DNA from: an uncultured Treponema sp.
GTDB taxonomy: Bacteria > Spirochaetota > Spirochaetia > Treponematales > Treponemataceae
Assembly (NCBI GenBank): GCA_937894335.1
Contig: CALCRU010000070.1
Coordinates: forward strand, 1-64,000
Length of the DNA: 64,000 nucleotides
Direction: 5' to 3'
Shown here one piece after another: positions 8,722 through 17,808 of this stretch. A model generated the notes under the pieces. That model saw nothing but the letters and a program-made list of their open reading frames with translations, was not told the DNA's origin and ran no database searches. A program made the position numbers and the translations under genes. Every line of letters begins with the position of its first letter. Within the stretch, counting starts at the first letter, position 1.

Positions 8722-9198
8722 TTAGAATGCTATTTCTCCCACCTCCTGTTCGCTCTGTGCCGCGGCCGCCGCTTCTGCAAGCATGGCAAGTTTTTTTCTT
8801 TTACTTGGGGAATTTCCGTTGGCGTCGGCAGACTGTGGTGCTGGGTCTTCCTTACCGTCTGCCTTTTTAAATACCGGCTTAAATTCCACATGCTCAGCCA
8901 CAATTTTTATTCTGGTTCTTGCCTTTCCGTCTTCAGACTTCCACCGGTCCTGCTTAAGTCTTCCTACAACCCTTACGCCTCTGCCCTTGGGACACCACTT
9001 TACGCATGCCTCCGCCAAAGAACCGTAAGTGTCCACATCAAAGAAAGAAACTTCCTGAGTTTTTTCCCCGTCGGCAGCCTTGTAGTAGCGGTTTACTGCG
9101 ATGGGAAATGTGCATGCAATGGTGCCAGTGGGAATGGTCCTTGATTCAGGACTTTTGACAACGTTGCCTTCTACAATGATTTGGTTAAGTGAGTTCAT
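8722..9198 (-). CDS. ssb: Single-stranded DNA-binding protein
   Basis: The 158-residue protein begins MNSLNQIIVEGNVVKSPE, the normal opening of the SSB OB fold, with the conserved VSFFDVDTYGSLAEAC and GRGVRVVGRL segments. A variable linker rich in Asp, Ala and Gln leads to the acidic end VGEIAF, which resembles the partner-binding tip of SSB proteins. The start is supported by GAGGAAA about 6 nt upstream. It is not beside rpsF/rpsR, the usual bacterial neighbours, so it stands alone, between a hairpin array and a divergent gene. Confidence 0.93.
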   Translation of the reverse strand: MNSLNQIIVEGNVVKSPESRTIPTGTIACTFPIAVNRYYKAADGEKTQEVSFFDVDTYGSLAEACVKWCPKGRGVRVVGRLKQDRWKSEDGKARTRIKIVAEHVEFKPVFKKADGKEDPAPQSADANGNSPSKRKKLAMLAEAAAAAQSEQEVGEIAF

Positions 9199-9332
9199 AA
9201 TGTTTCCTCGTTAAGTTTTTAGTACAAAAAAATGTGCGCGCGCCAGACTCATTTTTTCGCCTTACACTATTTAAATAGCGCTGGAATTACAAAAAATGCA
9301 CTCAAATTCAGACAAATCAGCAAAAAAAATGC

Positions 9333-9361
9333 TTGTTGAATTAGACATTTTGGAGTATAAT
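9333..9361 (+). promoter_or_regulatory. Strong sigma-70-type promoter inside the 5' part of a longer frame
   Basis: TTGTTG (9333-9338), a 17-bp spacer and a perfect TATAAT (9356-9361). The ATG at 9371 begins 9 nt after the -10 box, so the mRNA would start almost at that ATG. Confidence 0.6.
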
Positions 9362-9370
9362 AAGAAAGAT

Positions 9371-11308
9371 ATGGCAACAACGGCAAATATCCTAACACTT
9401 TTAAAGTTTTATGCATCAAAACAAAAAAGTCCCTCCATCGATTATGGAGAATTTTGCGATTATGTAAAGCGTTATTCCCAGCATCATCTTGCAGAAAACC
9501 CCGATTTGGCCTTGTACACAACTTCTACTGCGGCAATAGCGGATGAGCTTCAGAAGTATTCCGACGAACGGCAGATTGTAATCGCTTCCACAGGCATTAC
9601 AAAGCAGACCATTTATGTTATTGGCTACTACATTGAATACTTTACAAACATCTACAAAGACATTCTTATTACACCGTCAATTCCCTTTCCAAATATAAAC
9701 GACCTTAGCAAGCACACGCCTACGGCAATCGTTACCACAGCTCAGTCAACAGAAATAATCTATAAGTTGATGGAAAAGGAAATTCTTAACGACAGGACTT
9801 TATACGGAATTACATTTTCAAAGGGAGTTTCTACTGTACTTTTTCCTTCTTCGGTTTCTGTAAACACTCTGATTCAGGCCGCCCTAAAAAAACTTCACGA
9901 GCTGATGAAAAAGGGCGACACTCACGACTACTTCCTAAAGAAAATTTCTATATCCAATCCGGGAAAGGAAATGGGAGTAAAGAACTTCTTTAAACTCTTT
10001 ATGGAAAACCCCACCGGTGCTTTGGAAAATCTAAAGGATGTAAGCGACAACACCTTCTACTACTGGAGCCAGATGGCTTACTTTATAAAGCAGGACTACG
10101 ACAAGCTTAAGGACTTTACTTCCGAAGACATAAATGTTCTTCAGTCCGTTTACATAATTGAAGCCGCCTCTTCATTCTACAAGACTCAGGCTCAGACTAA
10201 GCAGACCAAGGACAACGCCTTTAAAAATCTGGAAATGCTTCTTGGCCAGCCGCCATATTACTTTACCATGAGCGACATTGTAAAGTTTAAGGATCCTCAC
10301 GGAGCCAACCTTTTGGGGCAGTATACAGAAGATGACCTTAAGCATTATCTTGAAATGAAGACAACCCACACAGAAGGAAACCAGCTTCCAGAACTGCTTA
10401 CTTTTAAAGTCGGTGATGGAGAAGGATACTTCATTCTTAAGGAAAAGGTAATGCAGCTTATAATCAGGCTGTGTGCCGATGCCCGCGTTACGGTTAGGGA
10501 ATCTCTTACTAAACTGTGGTACAAGAAACTTCTTGAATGGGAAACCCTTCCCGAAATGAGGGAAAATCTTGCCTTTGAGCAGTGCCTGCGCCACGAAACT
10601 TCTGTTGCTCAGCCCATACTTTCTTCCTTGCTTCAGTCTTCATTTTTGCCGGTACTTTCTTTTGAAGACACAACGCCGGGACACATAATGCTATACCGCA
10701 ACGATTCCCTTGTTCCCTATAGCGAACTTCTTATGATAAGCCGTCAGGAAATTTATACTGATGCACGCATAAAGCTACCCTTCTGGTATACCACGCCGAT
10801 TATTTCATGGATTGCGGCCCTTATTTTCCGTAAGCCAAAGAGCAAGACAAAGAAGGAAGTTCATAAGTCTGCAACTGAACAGCTTCGGGAAGAAAAAATT
10901 CAGGAAGAAAAACACGAACAGGCCAAGCGTGATGCCGCCGATACTAGCGATTCTAGCCGTAAGACTCGAAAACTTGAGTTAAGGGCTGCTGCAGAAGAAG
11001 CGGAAAAGGCTCTTGTTCCTGCAAACAGTTCTCTTAACCGTGAACTTGAAGGCTACGAGCACGAGTGGAACAACATGATAGGAAAACAGGCCCACGACAA
11101 CCTTACCGAAGATGTAAACTCTCTTATCCGAGACTACATGCGCAAGGTGTTAAGGACTCTGCACGCCTCAGGATTTACTCCAGACAGAATTTCAAGTTTG
11201 GCAGATTCTCTGGTAAATACTCCCAGCCTAATGAAGATAAAGAACACGCCCGCACTAAAGCGCTACACTGAACTGTTCATGATTAAGCTGGTGAAGAACA
11301 TTCCATGA
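9371..11308 (+). CDS. Large conserved-looking protein of unknown function
   Basis: This is a soluble, helix-rich protein of 645 residues from the ATG at 9371 (MATTANILTLLKFYASK...). The frame is open from 9296, but a consensus promoter lies between the two ATGs, so I prefer 9371. I see no signal peptide. A short hydrophobic stretch (about residues 490-505, PIISWIAALIF) separates a large N-terminal region from a highly charged coiled-coil region (about 510-570). I do not recognise the family; its style resembles spirochaete-only proteins. The stop codon lies within the stem of the downstream hairpin. Confidence 0.75.
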   Translation: MATTANILTLLKFYASKQKSPSIDYGEFCDYVKRYSQHHLAENPDLALYTTSTAAIADELQKYSDERQIVIASTGITKQTIYVIGYYIEYFTNIYKDILITPSIPFPNINDLSKHTPTAIVTTAQSTEIIYKLMEKEILNDRTLYGITFSKGVSTVLFPSSVSVNTLIQAALKKLHELMKKGDTHDYFLKKISISNPGKEMGVKNFFKLFMENPTGALENLKDVSDNTFYYWSQMAYFIKQDYDKLKDFTSEDINVLQSVYIIEAASSFYKTQAQTKQTKDNAFKNLEMLLGQPPYYFTMSDIVKFKDPHGANLLGQYTEDDLKHYLEMKTTHTEGNQLPELLTFKVGDGEGYFILKEKVMQLIIRLCADARVTVRESLTKLWYKKLLEWETLPEMRENLAFEQCLRHETSVAQPILSSLLQSSFLPVLSFEDTTPGHIMLYRNDSLVPYSELLMISRQEIYTDARIKLPFWYTTPIISWIAALIFRKPKSKTKKEVHKSATEQLREEKIQEEKHEQAKRDAADTSDSSRKTRKLELRAAAEEAEKALVPANSSLNRELEGYEHEWNNMIGKQAHDNLTEDVNSLIRDYMRKVLRTLHASGFTPDRISSLADSLVNTPSLMKIKNTPALKRYTELFMIKLVKNIP

Positions 11309-11363
11309 AAAAATCCATCCCTGGATTTTTTCATGGTCAAGTTTTTGCAAGGCAAAAACTTGA
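11303..11363. terminator. Twin hairpins; first contains the stop codon
   Basis: A perfect 15-bp stem with A-run and T-run (11303-11317 with 11322-11336) is followed without a gap by a perfect 12-bp stem (11337-11348 with 11352-11363; arms TCAAGTTTTTGC / GCAAAAACTTGA). The TGA at 11306-11308 is inside the first stem. The same architecture recurs after groEL. Confidence 0.75.
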
Positions 11364-11373
11364 ATTACTCACT

Positions 11374-11512
11374 GCTAAAATTTTGACGCGATGTCCTTGT
11401 CGCTCCTTCTTGGACAATTGTACATCCGTGGATTTTGCTAAGATTTTGACGCACACTTGCACGCGCCTGCTACAAGTGTGCCTTGTCACTCCTTTTTTAC
11501 AATTGTGCATCC
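11374..11512. repeat. Imperfect direct repeat of unknown nature
   Basis: Copy A (11374-11427) and copy B (11437-11512) both begin GCTAARATTTTGACGC and end with CCTTGTC.CTCCTT...ACAATTGT.CATCC. Copy B holds an extra segment of about 23 nt bearing the inverted repeat CACACTTG / CAAGTGTG. No ORF, tRNA or recognised RNA is seen. Together with the twin hairpins and the corA promoter, this fills the 11309-11633 gene gap. Confidence 0.7.
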
Positions 11513-11540
11513 ATTACCCTGCCTACTAAAGGTTCTTGCC

Positions 11541-11569
11541 TTGTCATCAGACTGTTTTTTTGCTATACT
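11541..11569 (+). promoter_or_regulatory. Promoter for small ORF and corA
   Basis: TTGTCA (11541-11546), a 17-bp spacer and TATACT (11564-11569). It predicts a leader of roughly 60 nt before the small ORF at 11634 and about 125 nt before corA. Confidence 0.6.
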
Positions 11570-11633
11570 TAACTAAGTTTGTCAAACCAACCTGTGCTAC
11601 GGGTTACATTCTTTTTTCCAAAGGAGGCATTTT

Positions 11634-11750
11634 ATGGACGGTGGCGGTAGTTATTTCGGTGACCAAAACAAACAAGCACTTTTTTGGAAAGGAATAGAAA
11701 ATGATAACTTTATGGCAGCAGGAAAACGGTCGGCTTGTTCAGAAAGATGA
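11634..11750 (+). CDS. Small ORF (38 residues) overlapping the start of corA
   Basis: The ATG at 11634 follows AAAGGAGG with a 6-nt gap, a near-ideal ribosome binding site. The 38-residue product starts MDGGGSYFGDQNKQALFWKG and ends at a TGA at 11748-11750, in a different frame from corA and 50 nt inside it. The corA start at 11701 has its own weaker AAAGGA. The arrangement suggests a leader peptide or translational coupling that could adjust CorA output, for example with magnesium supply. This is inference; the sequence shows only position and ribosome binding strength. Confidence 0.5.
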   Translation: MDGGGSYFGDQNKQALFWKGIENDNFMAAGKRSACSER

Positions 11751-12759
11751 AGAAGAGCTTGACCTTTCAAGACATACATGGGTAGACGCACGCTCCGTTA
11801 CAAGGGACGATATTGTAGAACTGGAGCATAAATTCAGCATAGATCCTGAACACATGCTGGATATTTTGGACCCAGACGAACTTTCCCGTATAGAAAAAAA
11901 CGAAGACGAAAACTATATTCTTACAATCGTAAGGCTTCCTGTTTTTTCTCCGGGGGATGATATCAGCTATTTTTGTGCCCCTCTTGGAATCATCATTAAG
12001 GAAAAATTCTTCATAACAATATGCTGGACCGACTGCGATGTGCTTAAGGACTTTGCCGCAAACCGCATTAAGGAACTTTCCTTAAGCGACACCACGGCAT
12101 TTACAATCCGCTTTCTGTCACGGGCAGACACAACATATCTGCGCTACCTTAAAGAACTAAACCGTCGTGCCACAAGTATTCAGAACGAAATGTTCCGCTC
12201 GGTAGAAAATCAGGAATTCCTTCAGCTTTTAAACATTCAGAAATCTCTGGTTTTCTTTGAGGCTTCCCTTAAAAGCAATCAGCTGCTTCTAGAAAAATTG
12301 CGCAAGACAAGAATCCTTAAACTGGACGAAGAAGATCAAGACTGGCTTGACGATGTAGAAATTGATAACCGTCAGGCTATGGAAATGGCAGATACCTATA
12401 CAAATATTATGGCTCAGATGAACGATGCATCCGCTTCTCTTATTTCCAACAACCTAAGCATTGTAATGAAGCGCATGACCATAATTTCACTTGTTATGAT
12501 GCTACCTACATTTATAACAAGTTTCTTTGGCATGAATGTTCCTCTTCCTTGGAGTAACTCTGGGTGGATAGGAATGGTTATAATAAGTGTAATGTGCATT
12601 ATTGTTGCACTTTGCGGCTGGTGGATTATTGCAAAGACTTCAAAGTACGCGTCCCCCATTGTCGTAACAAAAAGGAAAACGCTTAAGCGCAGGCGCTCAG
12701 AACGCAGGCAGAAGCGTGTCCTTAAGAAACAGGAAAAACTTGCGGAGGCAAAAAAATGA
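11701..12759 (+). CDS. corA: CorA-family divalent cation (Mg2+/Co2+) transporter
   Basis: The 352-residue protein has the CorA layout: a long cytoplasmic N-terminal domain with extended helices, then two membrane segments at the C-terminus joined by the selectivity loop. The signature GMN is present in ITSFFGMNVPLPW (about residue 277), followed by the second membrane helix. The last 40 residues are very basic (KRKTLKRRRSERRQ...). It forms pentamers that admit Mg2+ down the membrane potential (family knowledge). An upstream small ORF overlaps its start, and the next gene overlaps its stop by 4 nt (ATGA), so the two are probably co-translated. Confidence 0.93.
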   Translation: MITLWQQENGRLVQKDEEELDLSRHTWVDARSVTRDDIVELEHKFSIDPEHMLDILDPDELSRIEKNEDENYILTIVRLPVFSPGDDISYFCAPLGIIIKEKFFITICWTDCDVLKDFAANRIKELSLSDTTAFTIRFLSRADTTYLRYLKELNRRATSIQNEMFRSVENQEFLQLLNIQKSLVFFEASLKSNQLLLEKLRKTRILKLDEEDQDWLDDVEIDNRQAMEMADTYTNIMAQMNDASASLISNNLSIVMKRMTIISLVMMLPTFITSFFGMNVPLPWSNSGWIGMVIISVMCIIVALCGWWIIAKTSKYASPIVVTKRKTLKRRRSERRQKRVLKKQEKLAEAKK

Positions 12760-13718
12760 ATGTGAGGAAGTTTCTTGTACTGACTGTTTTTTCGCTGTGT
12801 CTTCTTCCCTGTATTGCGCAGAATTCTGAGGGCTTTAGGGATTTTGATCTAGTTACCATTGCGCCAAAGACAAACGAAGTTTACGGTAAGTTTACCATTG
12901 GCGAAAATGTTCAGTCTTTTACAGCCCGTAGATGGGTAAAGGCCTTTGCCATAAACCGTTACGAAACAACATACAGCCTTTGGTACGAGGTTCTTGAATG
13001 GGCCACCAACCGAGGCTACCTTTTTCAGAATCCAGGACAGGAAGGCTCTGCTGGAAGAAGGGGCCGCTTACCAACTCAGATGCGGCAGTATCAGCCTGTT
13101 ACCATGATAAGCTGGTACGATGTAATTGTCTGGTGCAATGCTCTAAGCGAAATGAAGGGACGGACTCCCTGCTACACCTACAGCGGAGAAGTCTTAAGAG
13201 ATGCCACCGACACTCTTGCATGCGACCTAGCGGAATGCAACTGGGAAGCAGACGGATTCAGACTGCCCACCGAAACAGAATGGGAATATGCCGCAAGAAA
13301 AACTTTGGACGGCGTACAGAGGGGAGACCTAGCAAGCGGTCAGACTTCCGAACTTGAGGCGGAAGATGTGGCTTGGTATTCCGACAATGCAACTACAGCC
13401 CATGTTGTGGGAACAGCAGGAACACCCTTTGACTTAAGTGCATCACCTGCCCCCGGAAGCGGAAACGCCAACGGTTCAGGACTTTTCGACATGAGCGGAA
13501 ATGTTCTAGAATTCTGCTGGGACTGGGAAGCCGACTACGAAGACACTGAACCAGAAGCCCGTTCCGCAGGTCCAAGATTTGGTTCTCAGAGGGTATGCCG
13601 CGGCGGAAGCTGGTCACCATATTCCTTCCTAATTTTCGCCGCTGACCGCTATGCATTTGATCCCAACGAAGCCTACAACTATCTTGGGTTCAGGTTCTGT
13701 ACTTCCTTTGTAGAGTAG
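12756..13718 (+). CDS. Exported formylglycine-generating-enzyme (SUMF1)-like protein
   Basis: The 320-residue protein has a Sec signal peptide (MNVRKFLVLTVFSLCLLPC, cleavage near AQNS). The SUMF1/FGE-sulfatase fold is recognised by PVTMISWYDVIVWCNALSE, FRLPTETEWEYAARK, GLFDMSGNVLEFCWDW and VCRGGSWSPY with the terminal LGFRFC. True FGE oxidises a Cys in sulfatases, but most bacterial relatives have other or unknown roles, and no sulfatase is nearby. It starts inside the corA stop (ATGA overlap), a hint of coupled expression, though a link with Mg2+ transport is not obvious. Confidence 0.85.
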   Translation: MNVRKFLVLTVFSLCLLPCIAQNSEGFRDFDLVTIAPKTNEVYGKFTIGENVQSFTARRWVKAFAINRYETTYSLWYEVLEWATNRGYLFQNPGQEGSAGRRGRLPTQMRQYQPVTMISWYDVIVWCNALSEMKGRTPCYTYSGEVLRDATDTLACDLAECNWEADGFRLPTETEWEYAARKTLDGVQRGDLASGQTSELEAEDVAWYSDNATTAHVVGTAGTPFDLSASPAPGSGNANGSGLFDMSGNVLEFCWDWEADYEDTEPEARSAGPRFGSQRVCRGGSWSPYSFLIFAADRYAFDPNEAYNYLGFRFCTSFVE

Positions 13719-13731
13719 AAAAAGCTCCCCT

Positions 13732-14406
13732 TTAAAGACTGCAAAGTTCAGCCTTAACTACGCGCCACTTGTCCTCAGTTTTTTCAACTTCAAGATGGGC
13801 GTATTTTCCTTCAAGAAGTGCACCCGGATTTATGACCGTTGTTTCTCCTACGGTGTCTATTCCTGCGCTTTCGTGAATGTGTCCCGTAATTACAACAAGG
13901 GGCTTAACCTTTTTTATAAAGTCCGTAAGAAGTTGGCTACCCACATGTACTCCTCCTGATACCATGTCGCATTTTGTGTCCTTAGGAGGATTGTGGGAAA
14001 TAAGTATAAGGTTGTTCCATATTGTTTCCTTTGATTCCGCAACAAGGGCAAAGTCAGACATTATTTCTTCTTCCGTGCGTTCAAAAGGAGTGGTTCCTGT
14101 AAACTTGGTTCCGCCGCCGCTTCCTGCAAAGGCAAGTCCTTCATTAAAGATAAGGGCCTTTTCTATGGAGCAGTCGCGAGCTTCAACCTCAGGCAAAAAC
14201 TCAGGTTCATCACAGTTGCCTATTACAGAAAAAATCGTATCGTGCTTGGTACAGAGTTTTTCAAGAACAGGAAGACCTGTTTCTGGTTCTCCAAATTTTG
14301 CAAAGTCTCCGCCAAAAAGGACGGCATCAGCATTTGAAAATTCTTTATCAAGTTTGTCCAATGCCTCAAGGTTTCCGTGAATGTCGCTCAGTACTAAAAA
14401 TTTCAT
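13732..14406 (-). CDS. Metallophosphoesterase (YfcE/MJ0936-like)
   Basis: This is a 224-residue calcineurin-like phosphoesterase. The metal ligands are seen in order: SDIHGN at the N-terminus, GGDFAKFG, VIGNCDEPE, ISHNPPKD and GHIHESAG near the end. Small members of this family hydrolyse phosphodiesters with Mn2+; the physiological substrate is unknown. GGAGG precedes the ATG. It lies 10 bp downstream of hisC on the same strand and is probably co-transcribed with it. Confidence 0.9.
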   Translation of the reverse strand: MKFLVLSDIHGNLEALDKLDKEFSNADAVLFGGDFAKFGEPETGLPVLEKLCTKHDTIFSVIGNCDEPEFLPEVEARDCSIEKALIFNEGLAFAGSGGGTKFTGTTPFERTEEEIMSDFALVAESKETIWNNLILISHNPPKDTKCDMVSGGVHVGSQLLTDFIKKVKPLVVITGHIHESAGIDTVGETTVINPGALLEGKYAHLEVEKTEDKWRVVKAELCSL

Positions 14407-14416
14407 AAATCCTCCG

Positions 14417-15565
14417 TTACAGGTTTTTCATAATTTCTTTTAACTTTGTCATCTGTTCCGGCGTTCCGATTGTTATGCGCACAAAATCTTCTATGCCGGG
14501 CGTTGCAAAGTGCCGTATTAAAATTCCATTCTTCTTTACAAACTCGTAGGCGTTCCTTCCGTTTACTCCATCTTTTTTTGCAAACACAAAGTTTGTTGCG
14601 CTGTCAATTACAAACCATCCTCTGCTTCGTAAAAACTCCGTAAATGAATCTCGTTCGCTTGCAATAGTCTTTGCATTTTGAATGTAATAGTCGCTTGCCC
14701 TGCATGTAGCCTTTGCCACAGTTTGAGCAATGTAGTCCACAGGAAAGTGATTGAAGGAATTCTTTACCTGGAACACGGCCTGAATCAGTTTTGGAGAAGA
14801 AACAAGATAGCCCAGCCTCATGCCTGCAAGAGAAAGACTTTTGCTGAATGTTCTAACTATTACCAGATTGTCAAATTCTGCAAGCAGGGGAATACAACTT
14901 TCTCCGCCAAAGTCACAGTAAGCTTCGTCCACTACAAAAACTTTGTCTTTGGGACATTTTTTTATCATTTCCCTAATCTGATTTCGCGTTAGTGCAATTC
15001 CTGTAGGTGCATTGGGATTTGCAAAAATTGTAGCACTGTCTGTCTTGTTCGCTTCTGCCGTCATGCGCTCAATGTCTAAAGACCAGTCTTCCTTAAGCGG
15101 AATTTTATTCATGGGAATTTTGTAATAGTCGCAGTAAACTGGATAAAAACTGTACGAAAAAGTTGGAGTTATAAGAGGCCTGTCTGAATCAAAAAAAGTG
15201 TAAAAGACAAAACTTAAAACTTCATCACTTCCGTTTCCGCAAAAAATCATGTCGCTTGTTACGGTAAAGGGAATTTTATTTTCTTCTGATGCACAGAAAG
15301 TTTCCCCTGACTTTTTTGTACTCCAGAATGCACCGCCTGTCTTATTTAGCATGGAAGCAATTTCTTCCCTTAGTTCAGTTACATCAGGGTCAGGATAAAG
15401 CCCAAGCCTGTAAGAATTTGCACGCACAGTTTTTTCAAGGGAATCCAAAACTGAGGGGTGGGGCGGATAAGGATTTTCGTTTGCGTTTAGTTTTATGTAA
15501 ACCCTGTCAGTGGGCTGTTCACCCGGAACATAAGGGTGCAAGTTTTCCAATCTTTTTGCTAGCAT
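14417..15565 (-). CDS. hisC: Histidinol-phosphate aminotransferase
   Basis: This is a PLP-dependent class I/II aminotransferase of 382 residues, which converts imidazole-acetol phosphate to histidinol phosphate. I place the start at the ATG at 15565 (MLAKRLENLHPYVPGEQP...), because GCAGGAG sits 5 nt upstream; the frame is open further upstream but without such a site. Typical segments are KLNANENPYPP, the NPNAPTG motif, VDEAYCDFG and the PLP-binding lysine in RTFSKSLSLAGMRLGY. No other his gene is visible, so it may also act on aromatic or other substrates. The stretch 15566-15771 upstream carries no gene I can support. Confidence 0.9.
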   Translation of the reverse strand: MLAKRLENLHPYVPGEQPTDRVYIKLNANENPYPPHPSVLDSLEKTVRANSYRLGLYPDPDVTELREEIASMLNKTGGAFWSTKKSGETFCASEENKIPFTVTSDMIFCGNGSDEVLSFVFYTFFDSDRPLITPTFSYSFYPVYCDYYKIPMNKIPLKEDWSLDIERMTAEANKTDSATIFANPNAPTGIALTRNQIREMIKKCPKDKVFVVDEAYCDFGGESCIPLLAEFDNLVIVRTFSKSLSLAGMRLGYLVSSPKLIQAVFQVKNSFNHFPVDYIAQTVAKATCRASDYYIQNAKTIASERDSFTEFLRSRGWFVIDSATNFVFAKKDGVNGRNAYEFVKKNGILIRHFATPGIEDFVRITIGTPEQMTKLKEIMKNL

Positions 15566-15771
15566 AAAAACTCCTGCACGTATTTTAGTCTTTTTACATG
15601 CATCTTGCAAGAGAGGAATTTCTGCTTCATATACTGATTGAACTCTTTCAGAGTTACTTCGTGTTCGCAAACATAAAGGCCTCTGACTGTGACAGCCCCA
15701 TTTAAAAAAAATTGTTAAATTTTTCCGTTTTTGTGTTCAAAAAGTAAAATCCAGAGCAAATATCATAGTGT

Positions 15772-17808
15772 ATGAAGAGTAAAAGATTTTTTATCACCTT
15801 GATTGCCATGCTTCTAATGCTGTTGCCAGTGCAGGTTTTTTCTGCGGAATCTGGAACAACATTGGAAGGATTTGAATTTGTGGATCGCGACTACAGCGAA
15901 CTTTTTTACATGCTCAGTCTGTATTCGGGAATTTCAATTTCTGCGGATGACACCGTGCAGGGCAGGGGAACTTTCCGCTTTGCAGGTCAAAACTTTGAAG
16001 AAGCCTTTGACAAATTTCTTTCTGCAGAGCGACTTTATGTTTCCAAAGAAGCAGACTCGTGGACGGTAAGCCGGGTGCGCCTTTATAAGCCCGAAGAAAA
16101 TTCTTCGCTTTGGATTCTTGATGCAAGCGACATAAAGCCAAGCCGTCTGGTAGAAAAACTTTCTGTATTTTTTGGTACGGAAATTTCCTACGACATCCTC
16201 CCCGAACTTTCTCTTTCAATTCATGCGGAAGGAAGCTGCGCAAAAGATTTTGTTCTGTCCCTTGTACGCCGCCTTGGAACTGACTACGAAGTGCAGGAAA
16301 ACTCATCCTTTGTAAAAATCGTAAGAAACAGTCAGACGCTTAACCAGCGGAATGCCTTTGCTTCCCAACGGTCTTGTTCAGTTTTAAAGAACGGCGAAGA
16401 TTCTTTTTCTGTAAATGCAGAAAATGTAAGCCTTGCAGAACTTGTAGAAAAACTGTTTTCTCTTACTGGAGAACAGTTTGTTCTTGTAGGCGAACTTTCT
16501 GAATCCGTAAGACACATTATGCTTTCAGAGGTTTCTTATGCAAACATCATGTTCTTGCTTTCGTCCGAGTACGGTGTAACTGATGTTGTTCTTGACGGCA
16601 TTCATTATGTTTTTTCTGAACAGAATAAAATTGATTCTGCACTTAACAATGGCAAGGAGTGGAAAACTTATTCCCTTTCTTTTATAAATGCTTCTTCTGC
16701 TATACAGTTAATTACTTCTCGTTTTGGAAAAGTTGAACTTATACCTCTTCCTGATCAGAAGAATTTTCTGTGCAGGGCAGAGTTACCTCTTCACAAAGAA
16801 ATTGCTGACTTTCTGCAAACCGTAGATTCTGTTCAAAAAAATTATACGGTTTCACTTCAGTACATTACTGTTGACGAACTACTTTCTCATCTTCCTCCTC
16901 AGTTAAAGTCATCCTCATTTTCAAAAACAACTCAGGACACGCTCTGCTTTTTTACAGGCACTGAAGCCGAATACCAGCTTCTACTTTCTGCAATGAAAAA
17001 CATAGACTGTCCTGTAAAAAGACTTCGCTACGATGTGCTTATAGTTCAGTATCAGAATACAGAAGATTTTTCATGGGACAACTCCTTTACGGCAAACAGA
17101 CTTACCATGGGAGACAAGAATAATGTTTCTGCTGTACTTGGTTCCGTGCTTAATTTTAATCTTGATGTAGTTTCTGCATTTGGTCTTGGATTTGCAGCCT
17201 CCCTGCAGACTGCCCTTAATAAAAACAATGCAAGTGTTTTTGCAGACACAACACTTTATGGCGTCAGTGGAGGAACAATCAGCTTTAAAAATACAAACAC
17301 ATACCGTTATCGTGACAACAATGTTGACCCTGCAACTGGTAAGCCCATTTACACAGGCATAACCCGTGAAATAGTTTCGGGCCTGCGTCTTGAAGTTACT
17401 GGATGGATAAGCGGCGACGGAATGATAACAAGTTCCATTACGGCATCTGTTTCTAGGCAAGGGGCAGACCTTTCTTCCAAAACAGGAAACCCTCCTCCCA
17501 CAAGTGAAAAAATCATAACAACTCAAGTTCGTGCAAAAAGCGGAGAACCTATAGTACTTACCGGACTTGTTCAGGACGAAGAAAGTTCCGCTCAGGAAGG
17601 AGTTCCTCTTCTTTCACAGATTCCGGGTCTTGGACTTTTGTTCAAGTCTAAGGCAAAGACAAAAGAGCATACTGAAATGGTTATCTATCTTGTGCCCCAT
17701 TGGGAACAGGACGATGCAGACTGTAAAAAAGATGAAAGTTGTGGGGATGAATTTTCTGTAGATTCAATCCTTAAAGAATTTGTTTTGGAGGCCGAAATTA
17801 ATGAATGA
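15772..17808 (+). CDS. Type II secretion secretin (GspD-like)
   Basis: The 678-residue protein has a Sec signal peptide (cleavage after VFSAES region). N-terminal N0/N1-like repeats precede the conserved C-terminal secretin domain. The diagnostic end is AKSGEPIVLTGLVQDEES followed by GVPLLSQIPGLGLLF and TEMVIYLVPH. It should form the outer-membrane channel of the secretion system. Expression may begin at a -10-like TATCAT 5 nt before the ATG, with no Shine-Dalgarno site. It is the first gene of a plus-strand run in which every gene overlaps or nearly abuts the next, and its stop overlaps the gspE-like start by 8 nt. Confidence 0.9.
   Translation: MKSKRFFITLIAMLLMLLPVQVFSAESGTTLEGFEFVDRDYSELFYMLSLYSGISISADDTVQGRGTFRFAGQNFEEAFDKFLSAERLYVSKEADSWTVSRVRLYKPEENSSLWILDASDIKPSRLVEKLSVFFGTEISYDILPELSLSIHAEGSCAKDFVLSLVRRLGTDYEVQENSSFVKIVRNSQTLNQRNAFASQRSCSVLKNGEDSFSVNAENVSLAELVEKLFSLTGEQFVLVGELSESVRHIMLSEVSYANIMFLLSSEYGVTDVVLDGIHYVFSEQNKIDSALNNGKEWKTYSLSFINASSAIQLITSRFGKVELIPLPDQKNFLCRAELPLHKEIADFLQTVDSVQKNYTVSLQYITVDELLSHLPPQLKSSSFSKTTQDTLCFFTGTEAEYQLLLSAMKNIDCPVKRLRYDVLIVQYQNTEDFSWDNSFTANRLTMGDKNNVSAVLGSVLNFNLDVVSAFGLGFAASLQTALNKNNASVFADTTLYGVSGGTISFKNTNTYRYRDNNVDPATGKPIYTGITREIVSGLRLEVTGWISGDGMITSSITASVSRQGADLSSKTGNPPPTSEKIITTQVRAKSGEPIVLTGLVQDEESSAQEGVPLLSQIPGLGLLFKSKAKTKEHTEMVIYLVPHWEQDDADCKKDESCGDEFSVDSILKEFVLEAEINE

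Noticed and set aside
15566..15771. Possible his-operon attenuator or leader peptide before hisC
   Set aside because: Short frames exist on the minus strand, but they lack histidine runs and ribosome binding sites, and no terminator/antiterminator pair is seen.
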